In this document: positions 1 through 13,760 of the stretch, piece by piece
How the letters are laid out: every line of letters begins with the position of its first letter
Position numbering within the stretch: the stretch's first letter is position 1
Origin: Galbula dea
Taxonomy: Eukaryota; Chordata; Aves; Piciformes; Galbulidae
Direction of reading: 5' to 3'
Length of the DNA: 64,000 nucleotides
Assembly (NCBI GenBank): GCA_013399015.1
Contig: VWZX01009107.1
Location: 807,598-871,597 of the forward strand
Position numbers and translations under genes: made by a program
The notes under the pieces: model-generated
Database searches by the model: none
Told to the model about the DNA's origin: nothing
What the model saw: only the letters and a program-made list of their open reading frames with translations

Positions 1-3000
1 CCCTGTGAATGACAACAACAGTGTTGTAGGAAAGCTCTACAGATCAGAAGGATCCTATGGACCCTTCCAAGCAGTCCATTTTGCCAAGCCATGGCATTTG
101 TCTCTTGATAGAATGTGATCTTTCACTCCAGTATTCAAAAAACAAAACAAAAACAATTTCTGCTCCTTTCCCCAAATGCACAAACAAGATTCAAGGGCAG
201 AACCAAACCCAAACGTGTGGCACATAAATGTATTATGCTGCTGTTAATAAGAACACAGCAGCTCTTTTATTCTCTCATTCCCCTCCCAGTAAATCTGTAC
301 CTAGTATTTCATAAAGCTATTTAACAAAAGGTTTTAATTCACAAGTGACAGAGCTGATTGTAATTATGAATACAAAGGAAGTGGTTACAAACAATTCCCC
401 CCTGCCAAACCTGCTTGAAAATATACTACATGAAGACACAGCACAATACAGGGGGGGAAAGGTTTTTTTTTTTAAATTGTGATTATTATACACAAATGTC
501 AGATTGGAACAAGTGACAGAAGAGTGAGGACACCTACCACCTGATTTTCAACAGTGACAGTGCCACGGTAGCTAAAGAGTTCTAAACAGAAACAGCCCCC
601 AGTGTCTCTGAAATTAATCAGTGTAGTTCAGTTCCCACCTTTTAAATAATCAGCCATGTGAGGGGTTTTTTTGTTTTACAGCTGCCTACAGATTCAGTTC
701 TAATGAAAGGGCAAGAACTGGGACTCTGTTTTTCCAGAGCAGGCATCTATCAAGCAGGCTGTGCTTTGTAATACAGCATAGGTATATGAAGAATGAAATA
801 AGAATAGTCAATTCACTCATTGTCCAGCACAGTCTTTGAATTTTGACCTCTGGAGGCAGCACTGTCACCTAACTTTCAAAGTGTATTTTAAGCAACAGGA
901 GCACTCCAAACTTACCCCATTTAATAATATTACTGCTGCTGCTATAATTCATGCCACAACAAAACTGAGTTTTACTGACCCTTTTGTGGCAAAATGCATG
1001 CAATTATTGCTGCAGTGACTGAAAAAAAGACGAAAGATGACAAATGAAAAGGAAGTAATGATGTATGACTCCCAGCTGCCACCCTCCTGCTCATAACTTC
1101 TTCCTAACCTATTATAGTAAGTTTGCTGGATGTGGACAAACATGATTTATTTTTCTCACTGCCCCTATTTGTATTCCAGCCCATTTACTTTTATTTTTCA
1201 TTGAGTTCATGGAAAGAACCCAAATAATCCTAATGGCTTCAAAGAACCTTGCCAGGGTAACAGAGAGCTCTGACATATTCCCAGTACTGATGGAGAAAAC
1301 AGCAGTGCCTTTACAGTGTCACTTTCTAAATACACATGACTCCAAAATTATATTAAATTGACAGCTACCAGCCAGAAAAGTTGTGTCCTGTCTTGTGCCA
1401 GTATGCCCAAACTTCTTCAGAGAGGTCCCTGCCCAAAGCTAAATTGTCCCTTCCATCTACACAGCAAGTTGTACTCTTTATCTCCAGAAGATAGCTGGAC
1501 CAGAGCAGACAAGAGGACTGCCACAGTCCTGATGGAAGTGATGGTGTTGAGGATTCATGGTGGAGGAAGATGAAGAATTTGCAGTGCAATCTCTATCACA
1601 CACTAAAGCCTCAAAGAAATCAGCTGGGAACAGTTGCTCTGAAAATACAGCAAGGCTCCCATCCCATGAACAGTCTCTAGAATTTCATTAACCACCAGCT
1701 CAAAAATTTTGTGGCTTCATGACAGGTTCTGATATCAGCATCACTAAGAATTTGCTTGATATTGCCCACCACTATTGCCCACTATTTCAAAAAAAAATGC
1801 TTTAGAGATGGAACCAACACAAAATCCAGATCTTTGAAGCTTTAATCTTCAGGGGAATTCACACAGGAGCTCTGTAGGGAGACCATCTTCAATCATTGTT
1901 TTCCCACCACCCAAATGGCACGGTGGGATCCCAAATGATTTCAAACACTCGGACTATAACAACAGTGTTATCTCACACCACTCTCCACACTCTCAGAAGT
2001 TTATAGTGTTGATTAACTGACAAAGATTTAATCTGTTTATTACTAATGAGTTGTTTTAGGAAATGTCCTACAGGGAAACTCTCCTTTTTTAATTAAAGAG
2101 AAATGCATTACAACAATATTAATTTAAAATCTAAGATGTCACCTTAGCAGAGCTGACACATGCAACCATTAGGAATATACTCAAAGAAGAAACTCAAAAC
2201 CAAAGCTCATTTTCCTGCTTTTGGTGGTTGTAGTGAGCAGTTCTCTTTTTTGATGGTCCTCCCAAATCCCTTCCTGGACACTGACACCCCAAGGTAGGAA
2301 GGCATGATGTAGGTGTGCTCTTGAAGCTGCACTTCTCCATCCAGCTGAATAAAACAGTAAGAATTGCTACTGCCTCTAAAAATACAATGAAGTAAAATCT
2401 GCACAAACTCTCTGTCATGCCTCCTAATGAGGTGCCAGAAAATGAATACAAACCTTCCAAATCTTGTCAGTCAAAAAAGGTAGAAAAAAAATGGTTCACA
2501 TAGAGCAAAAACTGCTGCATGGGAAGATAGTACTATTATTTAACATTGATACTGTTAACTTCATCATAACTTTATCTAGTGGGGCCTGGATACAACTAGG
2601 TCAGGCTTCATTATGCTGGGTGCTCTATAAGGCAATAAAGGTAGACCTTGATTCAGAAAGCCTGCAGTGCTGCAGAAGGTGCTGAGTTGCAGTGAGTAAG
2701 CTGTTCAGTCCATCTGGCAAGATGCAATACTGTGCAGAGATGTGAGCCTTAGCTGCAGAAGCAACACACCAGATGAGTAGCTTGGACAAGGTAGCTACCT
2801 ACTGAGACTTTTGATGTCCCACTACTGACAACCCAAGAAGTAAAAAGCTGGGCAAAAGATACAAGCTCCAATCTCCAGTTAAACCATAAAGTCTCTGAAG
2901 TGGATGCAGTTGTATCAGGCTTTCCTGTTATATGCCACCAGCCTACTCTTTTATCCTGAAATTGCTGTTTGATAAAGGCATTAACAAAGCAGCTCTACTT

Positions 3001-3059
3001 TATAAGCTGGCTTTGGCTAAAAATTTTCACCATGCCTAAGGGGACATTTTTTTAGCCTC
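1..3059. other. Intron sequence, no feature recognised
   Basis: AT-rich unique sequence. Short homopolymers only. A segment near 2583-2650 (ctgggtgctctataaggcaa) faintly recalls an old dispersed amniote repeat. Short open frames show no family resemblance. Confidence 0.6.
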
Positions 3060-3365
3060 AACTAAGGCTAAAAAGAGACAAATGAGGGAATACATGATAA
3101 TGCTATTCAGATGTCTGAAAGGCTATGAAATGTCCACAAGGGACAGAAGTAATAGGCTTAAATCACAGCACAGGAGATTTGCATTAGACATTAGGAAAAA
3201 CTTCCTATTGATATGGATAGTCATGTACAGCAAGAGTTTGCCCAGGGAGGCTGTGGGATGTCTGTCACAGGAGGATTGTTCAGACCAGGTTAGATAAATA
3301 CATCAGGGATAGTTTGAGTAAAACGTCTTGGATTGAGTTCCTTCTTGAGAACTCTATGACTGAGG
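3060..3365 (+). mobile_element. Old CR1 LINE 3' fragment
   Basis: Divergent but recognisable CR1 3'-region sequence in sense orientation. The diagnostic part is GACATTAGGAAAAACTTCCT at about 3187-3206, followed by the 'gcccagggaggctgtggga' type segment and 'agaccaggttagataaa'. The element is 5'-truncated and lacks a clear terminal octamer repeat. It is the only clear CR1 piece in the NOL4 intron part of the window. Confidence 0.75.
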
Positions 3366-6300
3366 ACCTTAAATGCCACTTTCAAAGTGACTTGGGTGCT
3401 TACAACTCTGGACTGTGAAGGAGGATATTTATAAATCACTGAGGTATTTCTAGGTCTGTCTTTCCTTATGGCAGGAGTCCAGCCCCACTTTCAAAAACTA
3501 CTTTGGAAGAGAAGCCACACGAAATAGTTTCACTTCAAAAACTGGAATTAGACTCTTAAATCTTTTAGGCTGAGCTTCACCCCACTACTTCCAGCCACCA
3601 CAGAGATAAGTTCCTATCCTAAACCAGTTGTCTTGGATTCCTCTCTAGCCAACAGCATGACAGGCACTGCCAAGATACAATTCATCTTTACAGCTGCTGG
3701 AATGGTTTCAATCTCCACTAGTGAGAAATTACTTAATTTTACTCTTTGTATTACAGGTTTTCCTGTTTACTCTTGGTTTTGTGTTTATTCAGTGTTCTTC
3801 CTACATTGTTAGGAGACAAATAAATAGATGTTTCTTTTCATTTTTCAGCCCTACAAATTCCATTTGCACTCTGAGATTAAAGTTGTTTCTTTCTTTGTTT
3901 TTAGATATCTATACAAAGAATAAATTTCTGGACAGAGGTGACTTTTACAGAGAGTAGTGAACCTCTTGGAAAATGCTAAGGATCCTTTTGAACAAGGATG
4001 CTTGAGGAGAGAGTCAGTCTCTGTATTGAGGTGGAACCTACTGGGCTAGTGGGAGCAAAGAAGGGAAAAAGTTTGCCAGTGAAGTGAACCAATAAAACTC
4101 GAAGTCAAGAGAGCAAAAAGCTCTATTAAATGAAAGGTTGACATTTTTACAGTTACTTTGCAGAGGAGGAAAAGATTTAGTACAAGCCTTTACAATTAAA
4201 ATTGTTAAAACACAAGGGCTTGCAGTTTCTTCTTGTGCATACCTGCACCACCTCACGTTGAAATTTCTTGAGGGGAAACAGGGCTCATAAAACACTCTCT
4301 TGATTCATGACTGACAAAATTATAAGTGTCTTTACAGGGTTTGCTATAAACACAGAAAAGACTGAAATAGAAAAGTAAAGGCTTGGTAGGTGGTTTTATA
4401 GAAAATGTTCAGGTTTTCTGCTGTAAAATCAGCAAAGCCAGAAGCACCTACAAAACATTAGAAGTAGACAGAAATCACAGCCAAGCTAAATATTTGATAA
4501 AATAACATAAATCACATGTAAATGTAAGACTGCTTGAAATGCAGAAATATGACATGTAACATTTTTCTGATGCAGCCAGTTCAGAGGACAGCACAGTTAA
4601 AGCACATTTCTGTCATCACACCTCTGCTGACTAGTGTCACCTTTTGCAGTCTTGAAGATACATCTCCCCTGGATGGGAAGCAAAGTCTTTTGCTGACTAA
4701 AGCATTGTGCTCTGAATGAACAATATCCTTACCACAAGTTTTGCACACACACCCCCACACTGTTAGCTTACACAGAGTGAGCTCCTGACATGACTGCATG
4801 TAGGTGTTTTACTCCTTTTGGATTCAGCATTGGAAAAGTTTGTATTGTAACTGTAAGGAGGAACCTTATATATGTTTATGTGTAACATAAGCCTTAGATA
4901 CTTATCTGCAGAAATAAGTTAAAATAAAAAGATCAGATTGCAGATCTCATTATATGTTATTTCCTTTATCTGCTTGCTCAGCAACTGCAAAAATGTTAAA
5001 ATTTTAAGAGTGATGCCCATTTGAAAATGTCTCTCACTCCCACAAAAATAAACAAAAATAGTTTGATCAGGACTGATTTGAATTCCAAGGTTATTAGTGT
5101 ATCCATTTGAGTCCTGTCAGCACAGTATAAATCTACAACAGATCAAAAATCATTGGTATTTGATAGCTATTATTAAATAGCCTAAAAATAAATAAATTGG
5201 TAATTTCTATCCAGTTCCTAATGGAAGCTGTCTATAATAGCTAAAGAGGCATTTCTGATTTGAAATGTATGGTTTCTGTGACTCATTACACTATCTGTTT
5301 GAAAAGTAAATCTCATATTTTACCAGCAGATGGAGACAGGAAAAAAAATCAGTTGTATTAAGGCAGACACATACCAGAAGCACTTCCAGTTGACACGTCC
5401 TTTCTCTGGAACCTTTAGAGCAACAAAGCCTACAAGAACTAAACCAAACAGCTAGGATATGGCAGCAATGGGTCAAACTAATTGTGGAAAGAGCTTGTGA
5501 AAATAAAGAGAATAAAGTGAAGTAAAATGGCAAATTAATATGCCATTTGAGATGACAGGCTAAAACTAAACAACAAAGTTTTGGGGTGTTATGAAAGCTG
5601 TAGGTGAGAAAAAGTCCTCCAACTGTCTTGATAGTAACCAGCAAGAGATATCAACTCACTTCTGAGCAGAAGTTCCTTTCTCCTCTATGTCTTGGACCAG
5701 TCCAGAAGATGGAAAAACACCTAAGCCAAATCTGTGTCCATAAACAATAAAAGGTGATGGCTGAATGACATATGCTTATAAAAGATCCCACCCAAAAGGA
5801 TTATCCTAGTGAGACCTTTCAGGCGAGGCCATCACCTGGTGTGAATCACTAGCTCTATTAAATTAAGCTCCAACAATTAGAGATAATGGGTTGTGAAATC
5901 CAACTTGCCATACTGCAAAGAGAAGGTCTATCACCTTTCTTTCCTTGAAGGGTAGCAAAATGGAGATGATAGACAAGGTATCTCCAGAGGCCTCTTTGGC
6001 ATAAACAGGAAAATAACGTGGCCAGTGTTCTCTGAGACGAGTATTTAAAGCTCTTTCCATACTGGAGAAGGGCAGAAACTTTTTCATCTTTCTTCAGAAG
6101 TGTGGATGGATAGCAAGATCTGTCTGCAGCAGCATGACTGCAGAAGAGCTTTGAAATGAAACAAAGAATGTGTCTACTGACTCTTGTGTCTCTTACTGAA
6201 AATAAGCACAAGCAGAGGAACTAAGAGGTAATTTCAAAAGCTTCCTTAAGACCAACCACACTCAGAGCCCTGAAGGAACGGCAAAGAGCCTAGTGGAGAA

Positions 6301-9300
6301 TACAGGAGAGGCAGAGCCCTGGTTGCAGTTTACTCGACATAGCAGAGAGTTACCTCTTTAGCTGAGGACAGAATACTATTTTCCCTCAGTGTACTAACAC
6401 CTGGGGTTTTTTTCCTTAGGTGTTTAAACATTTAAAACAACCATTCTGAACAAAAATGGGTCACAAGACTGGTCACACCTCTCTATTTGTAAAGTCTGTT
6501 GCTGCAGGCTAACTATACACCATGAACTGTATCTCTGTGAGCAAGCAGAGCACCACAGGAGCAGCAAATCTGCAGAGCAAAGCAGTTGATACCAGGGAGC
6601 TGATTCTGCACTGCACTTAGATCAGGCTAGCTCTGACCTAGGTCCCTGCACTGAACACCCACTTCTGGCTGCAGCCCGGTAGGTGCATGCCTTGACAAAC
6701 ACCAGTTTTCTTTCACTGAAAGGAATCTGGTTCATGTACTGATAAAGCACTCCAGTCTGAAATGACACAGCAAGCATGGTCAGGAGCTTTTTTTCAAAGG
6801 CACATTCATTCTCCAAACCAAAACCAGTGCAGTTGCAGCCATAGCTTCCTTAGTAAGATGAGATAGGTTTTTTCCCACATGCACACTGTGGCGACTATTA
6901 CCCAAAGCAATATGGGAGATACCTGAGTATCTAGATCAGGGGACATGTGGCCTTGGTGTGGCTAGGGAGAGCAGAAGGAAGCTAAACAAACACCTATTCA
7001 GATGTGGAGATCTTATTTGCCACACTACTCCCTCTACCTGTCTCCCTTTCCAGCAAATTCCTACCCACTTAGCATGTTAAAAGAACAGATGATGCTTCCA
7101 TCATTAGATGCAGTCTGATTACAGCTCGCCTTTTGCCTTTCCTTTATTTTTTGACAAAGAAAGCAAATTAATGCTGTATGCTATCTATAAAAGTGTGTCA
7201 AGTTGGTATATTTAATACAGGAACAATTAAGCCAGGCATTAAATGCATCATAGTCAGTGAAGAGTACAGGACAATTCCAACCATAGCTAGAAGTGGAAAG
7301 AAAAACAACCCACACAACACCTTGAAGTTTGCACTTCAAAGGTGAACAGTTTGGGTCAATTTCTAACAATAGCAACGACAAATTAATACAGCAAATTGCA
7401 AACTTTTTTATTCAGTTGGACTTAACTATAATTTACTGATGAATTCTTCATTTTAAAAAATCATCTTGAACATAACTTTTAATCTTAGATGATTTCAAAA
7501 CAGTTTGTTTAGAAGTCTAGATTTTAAAAGAAAAGCAATAACCAGACTGTATTATTTCTAGTTCCCTGAAGGATGTCTCTTTTCCAGTAAGTTAGTTTTC
7601 TATTAGAAATAATCAGGTTTTTAATTTGAAGTCCATTTTTTTGAATGGTTACTACAATTCTGGAAATACCCAGCACACTTCACTTGCCCACTTCAAACTC
7701 ACTGTCTGGTAAGCAGCCAAAGAGCTAACAAACCTAGCTAAGGCATTAAGGGTAACTGAACAGGAGGAGAGTAACACAGCCAAATTTAACTGAAGTTAAA
7801 TTCATAAGTTCATCTAGATATGAGGAACTTGTACCAGAATTTTCTGCTGTTGTGTGAATTCTAAAAAAAAAATATATATTTTAAGCTTTAAAACCTGCAT
7901 GAAACAGGATGAAAGTGTGTGAAATTCATCCCGTGAAAATAATGTTATTCTTTTGCTGAAAGTAAAATTGAACATAGAGATCTTAAGGTAGCTATAAAAT
8001 AAGATTTCTCCTAACTAATAGGCACCAAAAAAAAAAGTTCAAAGAAGCTCTTTTGACACTAGTGGTAATCTTTCTGTGTACTGACTTCTTCAGGTGTTCA
8101 AAAAATCTTAAATACACCATAGGTTAAGCCAAACCATAGAAGGATAACAACTGGGTAAAGCTCAAGTGAGCACTACAGGTACAAACACCAAAATGACATT
8201 CCCTTTAAACACTTTCTCATGTCTTTCTACTCTCCATACATTTTACCTGACAATCATATCTGCCAAGCTGTAAACTGTTACTCCAAGACTGTTCCAGAGA
8301 GAGATTGCAATGCCAAGTTAAATGCTTAGCAAGGAACTGCATCTCACAGGTACTCTGGAAGCATCAGCTCCTCCTGGTGAGTATTCTGAAGGGAAGGGAC
8401 CTCAGCTCTGACAGCTCAGCACACTGCACATTCAATTCCATAAAACTTGGTTTCTAAAAGTTACTAGAACTTAGTTTTACTTTCTTCTCAAATAGAGAGT
8501 TGTCTGTATCTATATAGTACTTGGTGAGCATGCAAAGAGATGGTTTTCCCAAATAAGGTTACCAGGATAAAACAACCATCTTCAAATATTTTTGACTTTA
8601 GGGGATTTTTAAATGAATGGGTGTGAGTTCTAGGCTGGACCTGTTTAGCATGGTTTGGAGTTTTTTCTAAATGATAATATCTGGAATTCCTAACAGTGCA
8701 GCAAAAAGAAATGGGCAAGCTACTAACTAAATGTTAACTCTTTGCATTTCTGTCATGTTCAAAAATGAACAATTGCACAATTATATCTTAAAGTGTAGCA
8801 TACTTAGAGGAATTCAAGCACTAGGGGAATGCAATGTAGATCTATAATGCCACCTTTTTTCAGACTGATGAAATGCAACTACAGTACTCCAAAAATAACC
8901 TAACACTAAAGTGAGGCTTAAATAATGACAACTCCATTATCTCAAAGTGTTACATGTGAAATTAAATGCATATTTTTAAATTATATTCCAAACACTCCTG
9001 AGCCTCTGATGCAGGGGTGTTCACAGAGGGAGCTCTTTCAACAAATAATGAAAGATGCAAGTGCCAAGAGTTATATACTGCACTCAGGTGCCAAGAGGAA
9101 GAGGATACCACAGCACAGATCAACACAGCTCAGTGTCAAAACTTCTAAAACAATAATAAATTGCTTCAAAATCCTAGTTAATAGGTAAAATACTTCAAAA
9201 AGTCAGGGAAACAGGATGGGTCAGAAGACTGCTAAAGGAATATCATGTTTTGGTGTCTAGATCTCTGTGTTCAGCTCCAGCAAGGGCTTTTGTCCGTTAA

Positions 9301-12300
9301 AGTTGCTTCCACCTTCAACCTGCTGCCTGTTGGAAGGAGTAGCCCTGGGGTGGCAGGGAGATGAAGTGAGTGACCTAATCTCTCCCATCCAGGTTCCTGC
9401 AACAGCTGTTCACTTGCTTATACAAAATGAGTTCAGGGTCTCAGTGCAGGTCCCAGAGGACAGCTCTCTCCATCGCCAAAACCACTGCTACGACAGAACA
9501 TTAGGTGCCATTAATTGCTAACCTCATTAGCAACATCAGTAAAGACACTGGAGATCAGATTTTAAGGTGCACCAGTGGTATACAGGCAGCTTATGGTAGG
9601 GACAGATGAGAAAACACTAGTGGCTTTCCATGATCTGTGCAAAACCTTGGTTCTGCTAGAATCCAAACACACATTCAGCAAGCTTGCTTGTAACAAAAAG
9701 CACAGAAAAATGACAGCTCTCTCCAGCTCCAGTGTCAAAGGGGATGGGGATCTCCAGAGCACCCTGTGCCTCATATATGGCCTGCTTCTCTGACCACATT
9801 ACCAACACACTTCCCATGCTGGAAGAAGCACTTTGTTGCAAAGAGGTACTTCCAAGACTAAATACTCCTGCAGTATAAACTAACAGCCTCTAATGGAGGT
9901 CCCTCTAGATTGCTGCAAGGACAAATGGGCAGGGAATATGAAGGGGCACAGGTAATGTTACCTGACCAGGGATATAGGCCACTGGGGACTCATCAGTCAG
10001 ACTAGTGCAAAACAGAATGCATGGGTCCATGCTTGGCACTTTGACTTCTGCCTGCAGGTGCTTTTAGCAGCAGTGGTGTTACAGCTCTGGTGCCATATGA
10101 ATGTTAGCAAAGTAGGAACTGTAGGGAGAATACGGTGTTGCTTGCAGATGATGCTATACAGTACCAAGAAAAATCAGGCAAAACACAATCTCTCTGCCAG
10201 GTCTGAAAGAGAGGTAGCAAATGTTGTGTCAGATATTGGCAGTAAGCTTTTGGTGTAGCCAGGAAGTGCCATGAACCAAATATCTAACCATGTTCTTCAG
10301 GAAAATTCATTATGAAGAGTGCAAAAGCTATCCTTCAAAAAATACAGTAAAACACACCCAAGTTTTTTGATGCTAACTCAGACTCAAAGGAGGAGTTGTG
10401 CATTTAAAAGTATCATCAAACTAAATTAGTTGGCACATAGACAACATTGGGGGGGGGGGGTTAATTAGTTTTGTTAATATTTGTGTGTGCATACACAGAT
10501 CAGGTTTTACAAAATGAAACAACCTCAACAGACTTCTGTAGGGCTCTTTAACAACCCATTTGTTGGATTTTTCTTTAATTAAATTACATTTCCCTAATTC
10601 TAATTGGTTTTTTTCACTCCTACAGCAACACTTTTCTCTCCTGGGTAACCTAAGCAAGACCAAACACCAGATGCAAAAACCTGTGTTTCTGTGAGGAAGC
10701 ACTGTTACAGATAGTCAGATCCTTTACACCAATTTTTTCTCCTTTTCCTGTTCCTCTCTTTCTCAACTGTAAACAAAGTCCACAGCATGAAGAGGCCAAT
10801 CCTTGCCAGCAGAACCAAGTTTTGAAAAACACTGCTCAACCATATGTTCAGTCCTGACCAGCATGATAGTTAGGAGGCTGACATCTGCAGATGGAGAGTT
10901 CATATCAGCACTCAGCACAAACATGCTGCTACTGTACACTGAAGTCAATATTAGCCAGACTTTGCTTAGGAGAAATTTTCAACACTGCTCTACAGCTTTG
11001 CCTTGCTAATTCATTTCTGCTACAGTGCTGTAAATGAAATATGTATCTAAAAAGAAATCTATGAGAAAAATGATGGTACTGATTGAAAAATGGAGCCTTT
11101 ACAAATCCTCTTGGTAATCTCCTTTAGAAGGAAAAATCTTCTGTATCAAATATTACACTGAAGCTGTTTGTGTGATAGAAAACACTTGCTAATGTTACAT
11201 TTGATGAACCCTCAGGGAAGCCTACCAAGCTATCTGGCCTGTAGGGTTATGCACTAAGAAAACACTACCATCTAAAGTGTCTCTTCAACTTCTTTGAAGA
11301 CCCAGTTGTTTTTCTCCAGATAAACTCCATCAATCTTTCTTTCAATAAGCACTGTAAGAACATCTTTCTTGCCTTGCATATGCCCTTCTAAAGCAGTGAG
11401 AGTACTTAAATGTTTGTGGGAGTGATATTGGTTCTTCTTACAGAAGCAGTAAAGATAAAATGCATTTTCCCTGATAGATTTTACTTTGTCTCCCCCTTGC
11501 TCTGCTCTCAGTCTATCTACAGCTCCTCAGGCAGTCCAAACTCTTTTTTCAGGGCTTAAACATATTTATGGTTAGCAATTTCCGCAGGGAATGTGTGCAT
11601 GTTCTCTCAGGCATGCTCAGGCACCACCACTCATTCAAGAGCTGGGAATCAAAATCTGTGTCTTTTCTGCCACTGGCAATGAAATTCAGTGGGTTCAAGC
11701 TTCTGTCCTTCCTTCAGACCTTTACTGCACAGCAGTCGTCTTCTTTGAAAGTCTTTATTTAAAAGACATGTATCTGTAGGAATTATTTTAGCTGTTCTGC
11801 AGTCCTATCTAACATGCACATATATCACTCATTACAAAACAGGAAAGTGAGTGCCCTTTTTTTAACAGAATTAAATAAATAGTCAAATAATGAAAGAAAA
11901 CATATTATTTCCTGAAAAGTATTGCAAAAATAGGTATTTTGGATACATAGCTAATCAGATTTACCCAGCATTTGATGCATGGCAGAAGACAGGAAATCAG
12001 AGTACTTGCAAGTTGAAGGCCCCTATTAATCAGATGTTTGCAAGTCTCTGCCTTCATCTAGGCATGCCCATGAATTTCCTCCATGCAGTGGTGCTTCCCA
12101 TGCTAATATCAGTGTACTAAGGCACAGTTGATGAAAGAAAAGGAAGGATGCAGATGAAATACTCTGCTCTGTGTAATTGAAGTTCATGATTATTCTTTCA
12201 TATCTACAAGAGTTAATATGCAAACTATACAAATCTTCATAATTATTAGCACAATTCTGTGCTCAAAACATGAACCAAGTACCACATTAACTTTTTTTCT

Positions 12301-13440
12301 TTGAGAATATACATCCTTACTTGCACTTTCTCTCTTTATATAAAAAGAATAAAGTTCTAAATTCCTCAGCTGTTTACCAGAACAGGAAGAAAAGTTGAAA
12401 CATAGCAGTAGAATTTAATTATGTATTAAATACAGTATAATGACTACATTATTCATCAGGTTCACTAGCATTGGGTGCTCTGTCTCCCAGTATCTTAAAC
12501 TACTGCATTCAAACTGTAGCAAAATCATAATTCAGCAATATTAAGTGACCTGCCCATTTTCTCACTCCTCTGTGTATACTGGCTGTATTAAGATAATGAG
12601 ACACAGCACTTGGATGTCTTCAATAATAATAATGACAATAATGTCTCTCTTCCTCTCATTACATCCACATGCTGTGTACAGTCTGACTGATGGATGCAGC
12701 CATCCAACCCAGAGACAGTTGTACTTCATAGTTTAGCTTGTAATGTGCTATCTCTTGAGGTGAATAGTGCTACACAAATAGTGCTACATTGCAGATGAAA
12801 GAAAAATGAAATGGCCACTTAGCCCAACCCCTAAAGAAAAAGAAGTCTTCTGTTGCTCTTGATGCACTTTCTTCTATCTTAAGTGAGTCTTCTGAGGTAT
12901 ATTTTTACAGATTAGTAGAGGTATATACAAAATATTTGACTGAGCCCATGCCAGCAGCCTGCTACAAAAGGTTTGCAGGCCACTGTGCTGCTCTTCCTTA
13001 GTTATGCTCACTTGGAAGACAGACACATTACTAACATGCTCTAGGACTCATTTGGGGAATAGTTGCTCTGCCATACTCGATCATATCTGCTGAGGAGGAG
13101 CTAGCAAGTGCCTCTCAGTGGCAGTGAGAAACAGGTGATCACCTCCCTAAGGCTTTGCCATATCCCTGCCTTCTTTCCAGCACAGCTCCCAATTCCTGCT
13201 CTGTTCCTGCCAAAACCAGCTTCCCTTGCAAGGGGTCCAGCACATTCTTTCCTCACAAATAATAAAAGAATTAAACATCCCATTGAAGACTCACATTGAT
13301 TTTAATAAACCATGGCTCAACCTTCCAAATTATTCTCTCCAAAACGATGCTCTGCCTGCAAAGGACTAGGGACACACCATTACCAGTTTTAGTTCCTTGG
13401 CAAAGCTGTTGCAGAGATCAGTTTCACACACAAATTAGGA
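3366..13440. other. Intron sequence, largely featureless
   Basis: About 10 kb of AT-rich intron. I found no exon-like frame, tRNA, snRNA or clear transposon. The open frames at 5291-5644 and 5858-6211 (minus, 117 codons each) are low-complexity in composition and unlike any protein I know. Confidence 0.6.
10449..10460. repeat. G homopolymer (12 G)
   Basis: Twelve G in a row in AT-rich surroundings, a likely polymorphic site. Confidence 0.9.
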
Positions 13441-13760
13441 ATGGCTAAGGCTATAAAGCTTCCAATCTATGTTACAAGGAGAGCCAAGATCTATTTTCAT
13501 CTTGCTGACAACATGAACGACAACATTTTTATTCTGCTGAACAAAACATTTACAAGGGCTGCATTTGCAAATGCAATTATTTTGTTTCTTTCTGCATCAA
13601 TTCAACATGAAACTGCACTTTCTGAGATGCTGCTGCGCCTACAGGAAGCTGCAATTTGCTTTTCTCAAAGCTTCACGTCGCCCTTACAGCAGGCTTGATT
13701 CATGCTGGACTACGTTTCCCAAGAGCCCCTGCAAAAGGAGAGCACGCGTGTTGTGAAACA
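13441..13760. promoter_or_regulatory. Candidate conserved/regulatory block with palindromic octamer-like site
   Basis: This block stands out from the CpG-poor intron. It holds a perfect 14-bp palindrome, GCATTTGCAAATGC (13561-13574), that contains overlapping POU/octamer-like sites, and an ACTACGTTTCCC element (13709-13720) similar to the ZNF143 site core. It also holds several isolated CpGs, including ACGCGT at 13743-13748. An 85-codon ATG-initiated frame (13441-13698, plus strand) crosses it with a good Kozak context but matches nothing I recognise. Regulatory use is inferred from motif content only. Confidence 0.3.
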
